The translations under genes and the position numbers were made by a program. DNA of 64,000 nt from Apoderus coryli (Eukaryota; Arthropoda; Insecta; Coleoptera; Attelabidae). The stretch spans positions 1,419,981 to 1,483,980 of the forward strand of contig OU452216.1 of NCBI GenBank assembly GCA_911728435.2. Reading direction: 5' to 3'. Below, piece after piece: positions 34,838 to 47,955 of the stretch (position 1 is its first letter; every line of letters starts with the position of its first letter). The notes beneath the pieces are model-generated. The model did not search any database. It was not told where the DNA came from and saw only the letters and a program-made list of their open reading frames with translations.

Positions 34838-37722
34838 ATTTATATACAGGGTGAATCAAAAATGTATTTCTCTATTTTTTTACCATTTTTTTTTTTAAAA
34901 CGATAGGTGACTTTATTTTCTTTAAAAGAGAAATTTTTAGCATAGGCTTTAAATTTATATACAGGGTGAATCAAAAATGTATTTCTCTATTTTTTTACCA
35001 TTTTTTTTAACACGATAGGTGACTTTATTTTCTTTAAAAGAGAAATTTTTAGCATAGGTTTTAAATTTATATACAGGGTGAATCAAAAATGTATTTCTTT
35101 ATTTTGTTATGGTCAAAAAAGTTATATTTTGAATAATATTTTGATTTCTTTAGATTTCAAATTAAGTTTTCTGTGAAAGTTAAACTATAAGGTAGAATAT
35201 ATATACAGGGTGAATCAAAAATGTATTTCTTTATTTTGTTATGGTCAAAAAAGTTATATTTTGAATAATATTTTGATTTCTTTAGATTTCAAATTAAGTT
35301 TTCTGTGAAAGTTAAACTATAAGGTAGAATATATATACAGGGTGAATCAAAAATGTATTTCTTTATTTTGTTATGGTCAAAAAAGTTATATTTTGAATAA
35401 TTTTTTGATTTCTTTAGATTTCAAATTAAGTTTTCTGTGAAAGTTAAACTATAGGGTCAAATATATATACAGGGTGAATCACAAATGTATTTCTTTATTT
35501 TGTTATGGTCAAAAAAGTTATATTTTGAATAATTTTTTGATTTCTTTAGATTTCAAATTAAGTTTTCTGTGAAAGTTAAACTATAGAGTCAAATATATAT
35601 ACAGGGTGAATCAAAAATGTATTTCTTTATTTTGTTATGGTCAAAAAAGTTATATTTTGAATAATATTTTGATTTCTTTAGATTTCAAATTCTGTGAAAG
35701 TTAAACTATAAGGTAGAATATATATACAGGGTGAATCAAAAATGTATTTCTTTATTTTGTTATGGTCAAAAAAGTTATATTTTGAATAATTGTTTGATTT
35801 CTTTAGATTTCAAATTAAGTTTTCTGTGAAAGTTAAACTATAAGGTAGAATATATATACAGGGTGAATCACAAATGTATTTCTTTATTTTGTTATGGTCA
35901 AAAAAGTTATATTTTGAATAATATTTTGATTTCTTTAGATTTCAAATTCTGTGAAAGTTAAACTATAAGGTAGAATATATATACAGGGTGAATCAAAAAT
36001 GTATTTCTTTATTTTGTTATGGTCAAAAAAGTTATATTTTGAATAATTGTTTGATTTCTTTAGATTTCAAATTAAGTTTTCTGTGAAAGTTAAACTATAA
36101 GGTAGAATATATATACAGGGTGAATCACAAATGTATTTCTTTATTTTGTTATGGTCAAAAAAGTTATATTTTGAATAATTTTTTGATTTCTTTAGATTTC
36201 AAATTAAGTTTTCTGTGAAAGTTAAACTATAGGGTCAAATATATATACAGGGTGAATCAAAAATGTATTTCTTTATTTTGTTATGGTCAAAAAAGTTATA
36301 TTTTGAATAATTTTTTGATTTCTTTAGATTTCAAATTAAGTTTTCTGTGAAAGTTAAACTATAAGGTAGAATATATATACAGGGTGAATCACAAATGTAT
36401 TTCTTTATTTTGTTATGGTCAAAAAAGTTATATTTTGAATAATTTTTTGATTTCTTTAGATTTCAAATTAAGTTTTCTGTGAAAGTTAAACTATAGGGTA
36501 AAATATATATACAGGGTGAATCAAAAATGTATTTCTTTATTTTGTTATGGTCAAAAAAGTTATATTTTGAATAATTTTTTGATTTCTTTAGATTTCAAAT
36601 TAAGTTTTCTGTGAAAGTTAAACTATAGGGTCAAATATATATACAGGGTGAATCACAAATGTATTTCTTTATTTTGTTATGGTCAAAAAAGTTATATTTT
36701 GAATAATTTTTTGATTTCTTTAGATTTCAAATTAAGTTTTCTGTGAAAGTTAAACTATAGGGTCAAATATATATACAGGGTGAATCAAAAATGTATTTCT
36801 TTATTTTGTTATGGTCAAAAAAGTAATATTTTGAATAATATTTTGATTTCTTTAGATTTGAAATTAAGTTTTCTGTGAAAGTTAAACTATAAGCTCAAAT
36901 TTATATACGGGGTGAACCAAAAATGTATTTCTTTAATTTGTTACGGTCAAAAAAGTAATATTTTGCATAATATTTTGATTTCTTTAGATTTCAAATTAAG
37001 TTTTCTGTGAAAGTTAAACTATAGGATCAAATATATATATAGGGTGAATCACAAATGTATTTCTTTATTTTGTTATGGTCAAAAAAGTAATATTTTGAAT
37101 AATATTTTGATTTCTTTAGATTTGAAATTAAGTTTTCTGTGAAAGTTAAACTATAAGCTCAAATTTATATACGGGGTGAACCAAAAATGTATTTCTTTAT
37201 TTTGTTATGGTCAAAAAAGTTATATTTTGAATAATTGTTTGATTTCTTTAGATTTCAAATTAAGTTTTCTGTGAAAGTTAAACTATAAGGTAGAATATAT
37301 ATACAGGGTGAATCAAAAATGTATTTCTTTATTTTGTTATGGTCAAAAAAGTTATATTTTGAATAATTTTTTGATTTCTTTAGATTTCAAATTAAGTTTT
37401 CTGTGAAAGTTAAACTATAAGCTCAAATTTATATACGGGGTGAACCAAAAATGTATTTCTTTAATTTGTTACGGTCAAAAAAGTAATATTTTGCATAATA
37501 TTTTGATTTCTTTAGATTTGAAATTAAGTTTTCTGTGAAAGTTAAACTATAAGGTCAAATATATATACAGGGTGAATCAAAAATGTATTTCTTTATTTTG
37601 TTATGGTCAAAAAAGTAATATTTTGAATAATTTTTTGATTTCTTTGGGTTTCAATTGAAGATTTCTTTGAAAGTTAAACTATATGCTCCTAGAGGTTATC
37701 TACGAGGTGACTCAAAAATGTT
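34838..37722 (+). repeat. Minisatellite array, beta with composite 5' end (unit 8)
   Basis: Starts with three copies of a longer leader unit (CGATAGGTGACTTTATTTTC, AAAAGAGAAATTTTTAGCATAGG, then the marker). About 19 beta units follow, including variants shortened by loss of TAAGTTTT (near 35690 and 35945) and variants with ACGGGGTGAACCAAAAATG. Confidence 0.95.
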
Positions 37723-38002
37723 TCTATTTATTTTCAATAACATTTTCAGATTTTCAGCTCTGGCAATACTTTTTTTTAATTATTTTTTTTGTAATTTTTT
37801 TTTTTGAAAAATTTTTTTTTCGAAATTTTTTTTTTTTAATTTTTTTTTTTTAATTTTTTTTTTTGAAAATTTTTTTTTGACTTTTTTTTTTTAATAGAAA
37901 CATTTTTTTCCTTGAAATTTTTTTTTTTTATTTTTTTTTTTTCATTTTTTTTATAACCCTCAATGACTTTTTTTATAGATAAAACTACCACAAACCAACT
38001 GG

Positions 38003-38022
38003 GAAATCCCGCAAGGGATTTC
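38003..38022. other. 3' subterminal hairpin, loop GCAA (unit 8)
   Basis: Same stem, GCAA loop; TTGTT at 38023-38027. Confidence 0.85.
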
Positions 38023-38078
38023 TTGTTTAATATTAATAACGGGTGATGTTCGCGTTTCTTTCTAAAATTGGAAAAAAA

Positions 38079-38127
38079 ACGCATGATTTGCGTGCAAGTT
38101 GGCATCTCGCCACGCCGGAGGCGTGGC
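38079..38127. other. 5' head hairpin pair, second loop GGA (unit 9)
   Basis: ACGCA-TGATT-TGCGT (38079-38093), then the perfect 8-bp stem GCCACGCC-GGA-GGCGTGGC (38109-38127). Confidence 0.85.
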
Positions 38128-38209
38128 CCCAGCTGTATTTATATCGAAACTTTAGTTTTTTAAGACTGGAATAGGCTATATATGAAAGCGGATTGGATGC
38201 ATTAAAATT

Positions 38210-38524
38210 ATGTATTTTAATCATTTATATACCTCTGCACAAACGGAATTAAAGTGTGAGAAGGAGGTGAATAACTTTTTCTACGAGAAAATTCAAGAAA
38301 ACAACAAGCACAAAACTGCAAAAAATGCTACTACTAAATCAATAAATTTACCTTTTTGTAACATCCACACATACAACAAAAGCATTTTGATTTATACTAG
38401 GCACTGTTCTAAACACGGCAGTGCACTTTTACGGTATGGTACGGCCCTTTATTACATTTTTAATTGTAAACTAAAAATGTTGAAAAATCTTCCGAGACTT
38501 CGTACATCCATCAATCTGACATAA
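38210..38524 (+). CDS. Conserved small ORF of the repeat element (104 aa), doubtful
   Basis: Same 104-codon frame as in unit 3 but with the other N-terminal version (MYFNHLYTSAQTELKCEKEV). Length is kept despite several substitutions in the first 16 codons. Confidence 0.2.
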   Translation: MYFNHLYTSAQTELKCEKEVNNFFYEKIQENNKHKTAKNATTKSINLPFCNIHTYNKSILIYTRHCSKHGSALLRYGTALYYIFNCKLKMLKNLPRLRTSINLT

Positions 38525-39262
38525 GTTATTGTTATGTATTGTTGTAACCTGACGTCGTTTGGTACCGATTCAGTTCTGTCATTACTGTTAATTTGTCACA
38601 AAAACTTTCAATGAAACTAAATATGGATATCGATATTAAATAAGTAGCCAAATAGGTATCCATTATAAATAGAAGTAAGTAAACAACATTCGTAAACATT
38701 GCACAGTAAGTATTTTACATAATATTTTATATTTTAGGCTACCAACTACCTACTATACTACGACTACAATTTTTATATTTACGGTGCTACTACTACACAA
38801 TGAGACATAGGTAGAATACCTAATAAATGTAACTACCACTAGCTACCTACCTCAAATACGTAATGAAGGTTATATTAAACAACAAAGTGATAGAAACAGA
38901 AATATACCTATTGCAATCAATGCAAGTAAGTACTTTCACTTTGTAATTTCAGCCAACAACCTATTTCAAGTAGAGTTGTTGATTATAGAAAGGCCATAAT
39001 TTCTTTGGGTTTCAATTCAAGATTTCTTTGAAAGTTAAACTATAATCTCCTAGAGGCTATCTACGGGGTAACTCAAAAATGTTTATGAATGTTATTTATT
39101 ATTTAAGACTTTTAGACATGGCAGAAACTTTTAGCATAGGCTTTAAATTTATATACGGGGTGAGTTAAAAATGTATTTCATTATTTTGGACAAAAAAGAA
39201 ATATTTTGAAGAATTTTTTGATTTCTTTAGATTTCAATTCAAGTTTTCTGTGAAAGTTAAAC

Positions 39263-39349
39263 ATGCCGAGAAGAAAGAAAGGTAATCTTAGTTCCAGGAA
39301 AGGATGGAATTGCCGTGGTCAGGATACCAGAAAAAAAAAAGGAAAATGA
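39263..39349 (+). CDS. Exon-like segment in higher-order repeat, copy 1 (10-A tract)
   Basis: Starts ATG right where a minisatellite unit breaks off after GTTAAAC. Frame 1 reads MPRRKKGNLSSRKGWN and stops after 28 codons because of a run of ten A. In this copy frame 2 (KVILVPGKDGIAVVRIPEK) stays open through ENEITNTQSTTG to a CAGGTAAAT-like 5' splice donor (ACAG/GTAAAT). It looks like a captured exon, or the first exon of an autonomous partner element. The basic MPRRKK start is loosely like Helitron-associated proteins, but the match is too short to name a family. Confidence 0.35.
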   Translation: MPRRKKGNLSSRKGWNCRGQDTRKKKGK

Positions 39350-39687
39350 AATAACCAATACGCAGTCTACCACAGGTAAATAATCAATATATTATATAAG
39401 TACTCAGGTAGCATAGGCTTTAAATGCATAGGCTTTAAATTTATATACGGGGTGAGTTAAAAATGTATTTCATTATTTTGGACAAAAAAGTTATATTTTG
39501 CAGAATTTTTTGATTTCTTTAGATTTCAATTCAAGTTTTCTGTGAAAGTTAAACTATAAGCTCAAATTTATATACAGGGTGAATCAAAAATGTATTTCTT
39601 TATTTTGTTAAGGTCAAAAAAAGTTATATTTTGCAGAATTTTTTGATTTCTTTAGATTTCAATTCAAGTTTTCTGTGAAAGTTAAAC

Positions 39688-39774
39688 ATGCCGAGAAGAA
39701 AGAAAGGTAATCTTAGTTCCAGGAAAGGATGGAATTGCCGTGGTCAGGATACCAGAAAAAAAAAAGGAAAATGA
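39688..39774 (+). CDS. Exon-like segment, copy 2 (10-A tract)
   Basis: Same as copy 1, 425 bp downstream; ten A, frame 1 stops after 28 codons, frame 2 open to the ACAG/GTAAAT donor-like site. Confidence 0.35.
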   Translation: MPRRKKGNLSSRKGWNCRGQDTRKKKGK

Positions 39775-40112
39775 AATAACCAATACGCAGTCTACCACAG
39801 GTAAATAATCAATATATTATATAAGTACTCAGGTAGCATAGGCTTTAAATGCATAGGCTTTAAATTTATATACGGGGTGAGTTAAAAATGTATTTCATTA
39901 TTTTGGACAAAAAAGTTATATTTTGCAGAATTTTTTGATTTCTTTAGATTTCAATTCAAGTTTTCTGTGAAAGTTAAACTATAAGCTCAAATTTATATAC
40001 AGGGTGAATCAAAAATGTATTTCTTTATTTTGTTAAGGTCAAAAAAAGTTATATTTTGAATAATTTTTTGATTTCTTTAGATTTCAATTCAAGTTTTCTG
40101 TGAAAGTTAAAC

Positions 40113-40232
40113 ATGCCGAGAAGAAAGAAAGGTAATCTTAGTTCCAGGAAAGGATGGAATTGCCGTGGTCAGGATACCAGAAAAAAAAAGGAAAATGAAA
40201 TAACCAATACGCAGTCTACCACAGGTAAATAA
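40113..40232 (+). CDS. Exon-like segment, copy 3 (9-A tract)
   Basis: The run has nine A, so the ATG frame continues for 39 codons through ENEITNTQSTTGK and across the ACAG/GTAAAT donor-like site before TAA. A-run length thus decides which frame joins the shared tail. Confidence 0.35.
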   Translation: MPRRKKGNLSSRKGWNCRGQDTRKKKENEITNTQSTTGK

Positions 40233-40536
40233 TCAATATATTATATAAGTACTCAGGTAGCACAGGCTTTAAATGCATAGGCTTTAAATTTATATACGGG
40301 GTGAGTTAAAAATGTATTTCATTATTTTGGACAAAAAAGTTATATTTTGCAGAATTTTTTGATTTCTTTAGATTTCAATTCAAGTTTTCTGTGAAAGTTA
40401 AACTATAAGCTCAAATTTATATACAGGGTGAATCAAAAATGTATTTCTTTATTTTGTTAAGGTCAAAAAAAGTTATATTTTGAATAATTTTTTGATTTCT
40501 TTAGATTTCAATTCAAGTTTTCTGTGAAAGTTAAAC

Positions 40537-40656
40537 ATGCCGAGAAGAAAGAAAGGTAATCTTAGTTCCAGGAAAGGATGGAATTGCCGTGGTCAGGATA
40601 CCAGAAAAAAAAAGGAAAATGAAATAACCAATACGCAGTCTACCACAGGTAAATAA
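40537..40656 (+). CDS. Exon-like segment, copy 4 (9-A tract)
   Basis: As copy 3, offset 424 bp. Copies 3 and 4 also share CAGGTAGCACAGG, where 1 and 2 have CAGGTAGCATAGG, so the repeat grew by pairwise duplication. Confidence 0.35.
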   Translation: MPRRKKGNLSSRKGWNCRGQDTRKKKENEITNTQSTTGK

Positions 40657-41799
40657 TCAATATATTATATAAGTACTCAGGTAGCACAGGCTTTAAATGC
40701 ATAGGCTTTAAATTTATATACGGGGTGAGTTAAAAATGTATTTCATTATTTTGGACAAAAAAGTTATATTTTGAATAATTTTTTGATTTCTTTAGATTTC
40801 AAATCAAGATTTCTTTGAAAGTTAAACTATAAGCTCAAATTTATATACAGGGTGAATCAAAAATGTATTTCTTTATTTTGTTAAGGTGAAATATTTTGAA
40901 TAACTTTTTGATTTCTTTAGATTTCAAATCAAGATTTTTTGAAAGTTAAACTATAAGCTCAAATTTATATACAGGGTGAATCAAAAATATATTTCTTTAT
41001 TTTGTTAAGGTGAAATAGTATTGTTTTGAATAACTTTTTGATTTCTTTAGATTTCAAATCAAGATTTCTTTGAAAGTTAAACTATAAGCTCAAATTTATA
41101 TACAGGGTGAATCAAAAATGTATTTCTTTATTTTGTTAAGGTGAAATATTTTGAATAACTTTTTGATTTCTTTAGATTTCAAATCAAGATTTTTTGAAAG
41201 TTAAACTATAAGCTCAAATTTATATACAGGGTGAATCAAAAATGTATTTCTTTATTTTGTTAAGGTGAAATAGTATTGTTTTGAATAACTTTTTGATTTC
41301 TTTAGATTTCAAATCAAGATTTCTTTGAAAGTTAAACTATAAGCTCAAATTTATATACAGGGTGAATCAAAAATGTATTTCTTTATTTTGTTAAGGTGAA
41401 ATAGTAATATTTTGAATAATTTTTTGATTTCTTTGGGTTTCAATTCAAGATTTCTTTGAAAGTTAAACTATATGCTCCTAGAGGTTTTCTACGGGGTAAC
41501 TCAAAAATGTTTCTGTTTATTTTCAATAATAGATAGAAACATTTTCAGATTTTCAGCTCTGGCAATACTTTTTTTTTAATTAATTTTTGAATTATTTTTT
41601 TTTTAATTTTTTTTTTTTTAATTTTTTTTTTTTGAAATTTTTTTTTTTGAAATTTTTTTTTTTAAATTTTTTTTTAAATTTTTTTTTAATAATAGAAACA
41701 TTTTTTTCCTTGAAATTTTTTTTTTTTGATTTTTTTTTTCATTTTTTTTGCCACCCTCAATGACTTTTTTTATAGATAAAACTACCACACAACGACTGG

Positions 41800-41818
41800 G
41801 AAATCCCGAAGGGATTTC
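41800..41818. other. 3' subterminal hairpin, loop GAA (unit 9)
   Basis: Same stem, GAA loop; TTGTT at 41819-41823. Confidence 0.85.
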
Positions 41819-41873
41819 TTGTTAATATTAATAAAACCCGTACAGTCCGTCTCTGTCTAAAATTGGAAAAAAA

Positions 41874-41922
41874 ACGCATGATTTGCGTGCAAGTTGGCAT
41901 CTCGCCACGCCGGAGGCGTGGC
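41874..41922. other. 5' head hairpin pair, second loop GGA (unit 10)
   Basis: ACGCA/TGCGT, then GCCACGCC-GGA-GGCGTGGC at 41904-41922. Confidence 0.85.
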
Positions 41923-42004
41923 CCCAGCTGTATTTATATCGAAACTTTACTTTTTTAAGACTGGTATAGGCTATATATGAAAGCGGATTGGATGCATTAA
42001 AATT

Positions 42005-42319
42005 ATGTATTTTAATCATTTATATACCTCTGCACAAACGGAATTAAAGTGTGAGAAGGAGGTGAATAACTTTTTCTACGAGAAAATTCAAGAAAACAAC
42101 AAGCACAAAACTGCAAAAAATGCTACTACTAAATCAATAAATTTACCTTTTTGTAACATCCACACATACAACAAAAGCATTTTGATTTATACTAGGCACT
42201 GTTCTAAACACGGCAGTGCACTTTTACGGTATGGTACGGTCCTTTATTACATTTTTAATTGTAAACTAAAAATGTTGAAAAATCTTCCGAGACTTCGTAC
42301 ATTCATCAATCTGACATAA
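42005..42319 (+). CDS. Conserved small ORF of the repeat element (104 aa), doubtful
   Basis: Unit 10 copy, one amino acid (A to V) different from unit 11. Confidence 0.2.
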   Translation: MYFNHLYTSAQTELKCEKEVNNFFYEKIQENNKHKTAKNATTKSINLPFCNIHTYNKSILIYTRHCSKHGSALLRYGTVLYYIFNCKLKMLKNLPRLRTFINLT

Positions 42320-45300
42320 GTTATTGTTATGTATTGTTGTAACCTGACGTCGTTTGGTACCGATTCAGTTCTGTCATTACTGTTAATTTGTCACAAAAAC
42401 TTTCAATGAAACTAAATATGGATATCGATATTAAATAAGTAGCCAAATAGGTATCCATTATAAATAGAAGTAAGTAAACAACATTCGTAAACATTGCACA
42501 GTAAGTATTTTACATAATATTTTAGGCTACTAACTACATACATTCGTTGTTGCTGTTACCTACCTATATTTTGATCAAAACAACAACAATATCTAATTAC
42601 AGTGAAATCGTACCTTTTGCAAACACAGACATAGGTAAAATACCTAATAATAGCTACCTACCTACTTCAAATACGTAATGAAGGTTATATTAAACAACAA
42701 CAAAGTGATAGAAACAGAAATATACCTATGCAAGTAAGTACCGATTCAGTTCTGTCATTACTGTTTTTGTTAATTCCAAGTAGTAGGTATACTAAAAACT
42801 TTCAATGAAACTAAATATAGATATGTGATTTTGTAGCGATATTAAATAAGTATCCATTATAAATAGAAGTAAGGAATAAAAAACTACCTATAGTAAAATT
42901 AAACTGCTACTTATTTATCTTATACCTAGAAAATCACGTACCTATAACTACACTTACTTGCTGAATGTTTTTATTTCAAAATACACAATAATTAAAATTC
43001 CTTAAACTACAAATACAACACAGTTTTGTGTTAGGTGCATAGGTAATTTAACTATATAAATAAACTAAATTTGAACTACGCGCGACATCATCTCACACAT
43101 TTTAAAAACATTGGTATATTAATAGGTATAACCTACACACACTGAAAATATTATAATAAACCGAACGAAATTTCATAATTTTTACACACCAAATCATGAT
43201 TTTGTTTATGTCGCCTGAGCAGAGCTTCGTTGGTCACTTTATAGTCCACATAATTTTAACAAACGGCTGTATGTCCACATTTTGAACGCCTATTTTGTTG
43301 ATAGTGTCAGTTTGGGTTAGGTATTAACAATTTCTCACTCAAATTACTTCAAATATACAATGGCAGCTTCTAAATTTACTACAAATACTTTTAATAACCA
43401 TTTTATAACAATACAATTTAACAACATGTTGATAGGAATTGAAAACTGTTAGGCTATTAATGTACACAAATAAAACCAAATTATGACGTGACCTAAAAGT
43501 GTCAACCAAACAAAAATAAGTGACACTAACGTCAGAAAAAAATTCTGCCAAATTATGACGTGAAACTAGAGGTGCAACTATATTGGAATTTGTCGATTTA
43601 TTTTGAAAGCCATTTTCATGACTATATTCTTAGAAAAGCATATGGGACATGCAATTTCGTATATTTTTAATAACAATCCTATAAAAAGAATTACGTAAAT
43701 TGCATTGAACAAGTATTAATCTTTAAATCTCATTTCACAACAACGAGGAGTAGCAATTTTCACTCACCTATTTTAAACGCACGTTCCTTTTACAGAACAA
43801 AAGTGTGAAGTTAGCGTCGAACAATATGTGCCTGAGTTGTAACCTATGGATAGGATGACGTCTTTTGGTACCGATTGAAGATTGAACAAAATCTGGAGCA
43901 ATAATATGGCAACGCCGCTATACTCCGTCATCAGTCACCCGACCTGAATAGTTTTGCAAAAATCCGCACAACATATCATAACCATAAACATCCATAATCC
44001 AAAGAAGTAGAGAATGTCCATAGTGTCAAATTATAACATAAATCCATCTGTCATTATAATTATGGTCTACTAAACTGTCTATAGTACAACAACGTAAATA
44101 CAATAATTTCCAAAAATATTATTGTAAAAGACAGAATGGAAATTGAAAAAGAATATATACCGGCACGTAAATGTACAATTATATAAAATAGGGTTATCAG
44201 CGTACACTTTGATGAAATTATTTGTTGACATTCCGCAACGACTTAACTTACCATTATTTGTAGGAAAAACTCAAAATACGATACCAAAAGAGAGAGGATA
44301 CAGAAAATAAATAACATGGCTCATTTTCCACATTAGTTTTACAACATATATGCAAACATTGGGTTCATAAAAGAAGAGGTTTTAGTTCATGTGTTACCAG
44401 TTACGAATGACGTGAATCTTTCACCTACATGCTAGGTAAAATATTTACAACATATTATCACAATTAAATCCTACCATATACACCTTTTCAGCATACGAAG
44501 GCACTCCTCAAACTACCAGATAGACGTCTGAATCTCTAACCACCACTGAAAAGCATCTCAATAAAAACTTTACAAGAACCATAACAAAAATTTAATACCT
44601 ATCGACTTTAAACTATTCTTACTCAATGGACATTAGATTTATTTCAATAACAATATCTAAGTGTTTTATTTCTTACTTTAGAGCAAACTTGAATCCATTT
44701 TTCAAGTTATACCTACTGTACCGAGGAAAAGCTATCTAATTAAATTTTCTATTTTCATTTTTTGCATCCAGCTACATAAATATGCTTTTAACAACGTGAG
44801 TACTTTGTAAAACTAAGTATCTACTATTTACTGAAACTTATTCTCGATCAGAAAATACCAACAATTACAATTTACAGTTTTTATAATCCATTTATCAGGA
44901 ACAATTTGTTTGAGATACCTAGGTAGGTATGTCGTACTTATTAATGAAGTTTATAAAAAGGAAGGTAGGTACATTATTATTATTATTTAGATTTGTTTGA
45001 AACTAAACTAAAGGTTACTAGGTCAATTTCATCTTATTGATCTCGGTCAGGGTTGTTTCCAAATAACTAATGACGTACGTACTTAGCTGACTAATTTTAT
45101 TATAGATTTACAATTTTCGTATTAAACCTAACTTTACCTGTTTAATTAATTAAATTTAGTATATTATATTAATAAAATAAATGTTGTACTATTTTAGGAC
45201 AGCTAAAATAAAGGTTACTAGGTCAATTTCATCCGGTCAGGGTCAGGATAGTTTCCCAATAACTAACGACGTACGGTACTTAGCTGGCTAATTTTATACA

Positions 45301-45615
45301 AAGGTTCTCCATTCGTCAAGAAAGTAGATATTCAAACGTACGTCGTTACTACATTCCTATAATAGATCAGGTGGTGAAGGGTAGCATAACCAACTACGTA
45401 CATTAGGACAGTGTTGCCTACGTTATCTGTTATATAAACGGATTTCACAATATCTGTAGGTGCATACTTACGCTGGCTGCATGTGAATTAAAGCAGTATT
45501 ATTTGTCTTTGTTTATCTCATTGCGTGACAAATTTTGCTTCACTTTATCACAAATATTCGCAGCTTGATATAAGTGGACTTATTGTCATCTGTGGAACAA
45601 TGCTATTATTTAAAA

Positions 45616-45683
45616 TGACGTCATACGTACGACGTACGTATCTAAGAGCCAGAGAATTTGATCATATGTTTTGGATGACGTCA
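45616..45683. promoter_or_regulatory. Two TGACGTCA sites and ACGT palindrome (unit 10)
   Basis: Duplicate of the block in unit 8: TGACGTCA at 45616-45623 and 45676-45683, 9+1+9 palindrome at 45623-45641. A small deletion between the palindrome and the second site leaves both sites intact. Confidence 0.3.
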
Positions 45684-46689
45684 TATTGTTTATCTTACGA
45701 TTTATTCACCAAAAAATTAGGGTTTCTTTTTTAATTTTCAAATTCCACTACTAAATTAAATTAAAATGCCTACATTTAGTTTTAATTTCCTGATACCGAA
45801 TTTATTCTTACGTTACAAAGAACTGGATAAAATACAAGTCTCATTACCTACCTACCTACCTGTTTTTGTCCAAAAACTAATTACAGATGATGACCTAGAT
45901 CAAAAACATTCAATGAAACAAAATAGGTACGTAATTTTGTTAAGTTTAAGTCTTAAAGTAAGTATAGCCATTATATATATTCATATAAATAGCACAGAAT
46001 AAATAATATTCTGTGTAAATAGTACTTATCATGTTTTTATACAAAAATTATAAACCGTAAACACAACAAATCAATATAGAATTAACTACACTTTTTATTT
46101 TATACACCACGTATTATTATTATTAGCGGATGCTGACGACCAAATTTCCATTTCCAAATTGATTTCTGTCTCTTGCCTGTAGGTCCATATTTTGAATGCT
46201 TCAAGTTATTTCGTTTTTTTTTTAAGTTACCGCCTAAGCGAGTACTAACTATTATTGGCCTCTTGCTCAGTAGGATACAGCCAGCACAGTTTATTTTTAT
46301 CAAATATAGTTACAATGCATACTACTACTGTTTACTTTTAACCTCCAAACATAATATAACCTATTTATTTATGACGTGAAACTAGAAGTGTCAACAAAAC
46401 AAAAATAAGTGACACCAACGTCAGAAGAAAATTCTGCCCAATTATGACAAACCAACGAAGCCAAAATAGATAGACAGATAGTCCTAAAATTAACGTCCGC
46501 CGCTATTAACGTTAACGTTAATTGAACACCAACGATTTTCAAATAGACAGATGTGGTAGGTTTATAAAATGATGATCGGCAGCCATTTTTAGGCTAGCAG
46601 ATTTAAAATACCTAACTAATATATTTATAGTAGGTATTTTTTAAGGACAAAAAAGGAATATTTTCTTTAAAAGAGAAATTTTTAGCATA

Positions 46690-47955
46690 GGCTTTAAATT
46701 TATATACAGGGTGAATCAAAAATGTATTTCCTTATTTTAATAGAAACATTTTCAGATTTTCAGCTCTGGCAATACTTTTTTTTAATTAATATAATTTTTT
46801 TTTCTTGATTTTTTTTTAGGTACAAAAACATTTTTCATTAATAAGCACCATGTACAGGGTGATACAAAAACAACATTAATTATCCCACATTTAAGAAATT
46901 TTAAATGTATAGAAATGTATATACGGGGTGAATCAAAAATGTATTTCTTTATTTTGTTAAGGTGAAATATTTTGAATAATTTTTTGATTTCTTTAAATTT
47001 CAAATCAAGATTTTTTGAAAGTTAAACTATAAGCTCAAATTTATATACAGGGTGAATCAAAAATGTATTTCTTTATTTTGTTAAGGTGAAATATTTTGAA
47101 TAACTTTTTGATTTCTTTAGATTTCAAATCAAGATTTTTTGAAAGTTAAACTATAAGCTCAAATTTATATACAGGGTGAATCAAAAATGTATTTCTTTAT
47201 TTTGTTAAGGTGAAATATTTTGAATAACTTTTTGATTTCTTTAGATTTCAAATCAAGATTTTTTGAAAGTTAAACTATAAGCTCAAATTTATATACAGGG
47301 TGAATCAAAAATGTATTTCTTTATTTTGTTAAGGTGAAATATTTTGAATAACTTTTTGATTTCTTTAGATTTCAAATCAAGATTTTTTGAAAGTTAAACT
47401 ATAAGCTCAAATTTATATACAGGGTGAATCAAAAATGTATTTCTTTATTTTGTTAAGGTGAAATAGTATTGTTTTGAATAACTTTTTGATTTCTTTAGAT
47501 TTCAAATCAAGATTTCTTTGAAAGTTAAACTATAAGCTCAAATTTATATACAGGGTGAATCAAAAATGTATTTCTTTATTTTGTTAAGGTGAAATATTTT
47601 GAATAACTTTTTGATTTCTTTAGATTTCAAATCAAGATTTTTTGAAAGTTAAACTATAAGCTCAAATTTATATACAGGGTGAATCAAAAATGTATTTCTT
47701 TATTTTGTTAAGGTGAAATAGTATTGTTTTGAATAACTTTTTGATTTCTTTAGATTTCAAATCAAGATTTCTTTGAAAGTTAAACTATAAGCTCAAATTT
47801 ATATACAGGGTGAATCAAAAATGTATTTCTTTATTTTGTTAAGGTGAAATAGTATTGTTTTGAATAACTTTTTGATTTCTTTGGGTTTCAATTCAAGATT
47901 TCTTTGAAAGTTAAACTATATGCTCCTAGAGGTTTTCTACGGGGTAACTCAAAAA
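46690..47955 (+). repeat. Minisatellite array, alpha type (unit 10)
   Basis: One isolated unit at about 46700, a gap with the vestigial end, then about eight alpha units from 46920, nearly identical, alternating 124/131 bp, with the standard end unit. Confidence 0.9.

Larger units (their letters stand above)
31459..38027 (+). mobile_element. Tandem repeat element, unit 8 (long class III body)
   Basis: 6.6 kb. Head tip AATATATACTAACGAGTGATC, hairpin 31540-31558. The body to about 34790 extends the unit 7 body with a segment carrying two TGACGTCA sites and an ACGT-rich palindrome (33731-33803) and the CGTTAACGTTAA stretch. A composite minisatellite (34838-37722), T runs (about 37771-37950) and a 3' hairpin with GCAA loop (38003-38022) follow. 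The T-tract, array end and 3' hairpin match unit 7 closely. Confidence 0.75.
38995..41510 (+). repeat. Minisatellite array with 425-bp higher-order repeat (unit 9)
   Basis: Begins with diverged units (ACGGGGTGAGTTAAAAATG, TTTGGACAAAAAAG). From about 39120 to 40780 a composite repeats four times with period 425/425/424 bp: one diverged unit, one alpha-like unit, then a roughly 150-bp non-minisatellite insert starting ATGCCGAGAAG. Ordinary alpha units (about 40780-41400) and the standard end unit follow. The first composite lacks its middle unit. Confidence 0.9.
38028..41823 (+). mobile_element. Tandem repeat element, unit 9 (short class II body, exon-like insert)
   Basis: Head tip TAATATTAATAACGGGTGATG as in units 3 and 4, but with the GCCACGCC-type hairpin (38109-38127). 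The class II body is shortened (to about 38995). The array 38995-41510 contains a fourfold 425-bp higher-order repeat with a small coding-like insert. T runs about 41571-41748, 3' hairpin 41800-41818. Confidence 0.75.
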
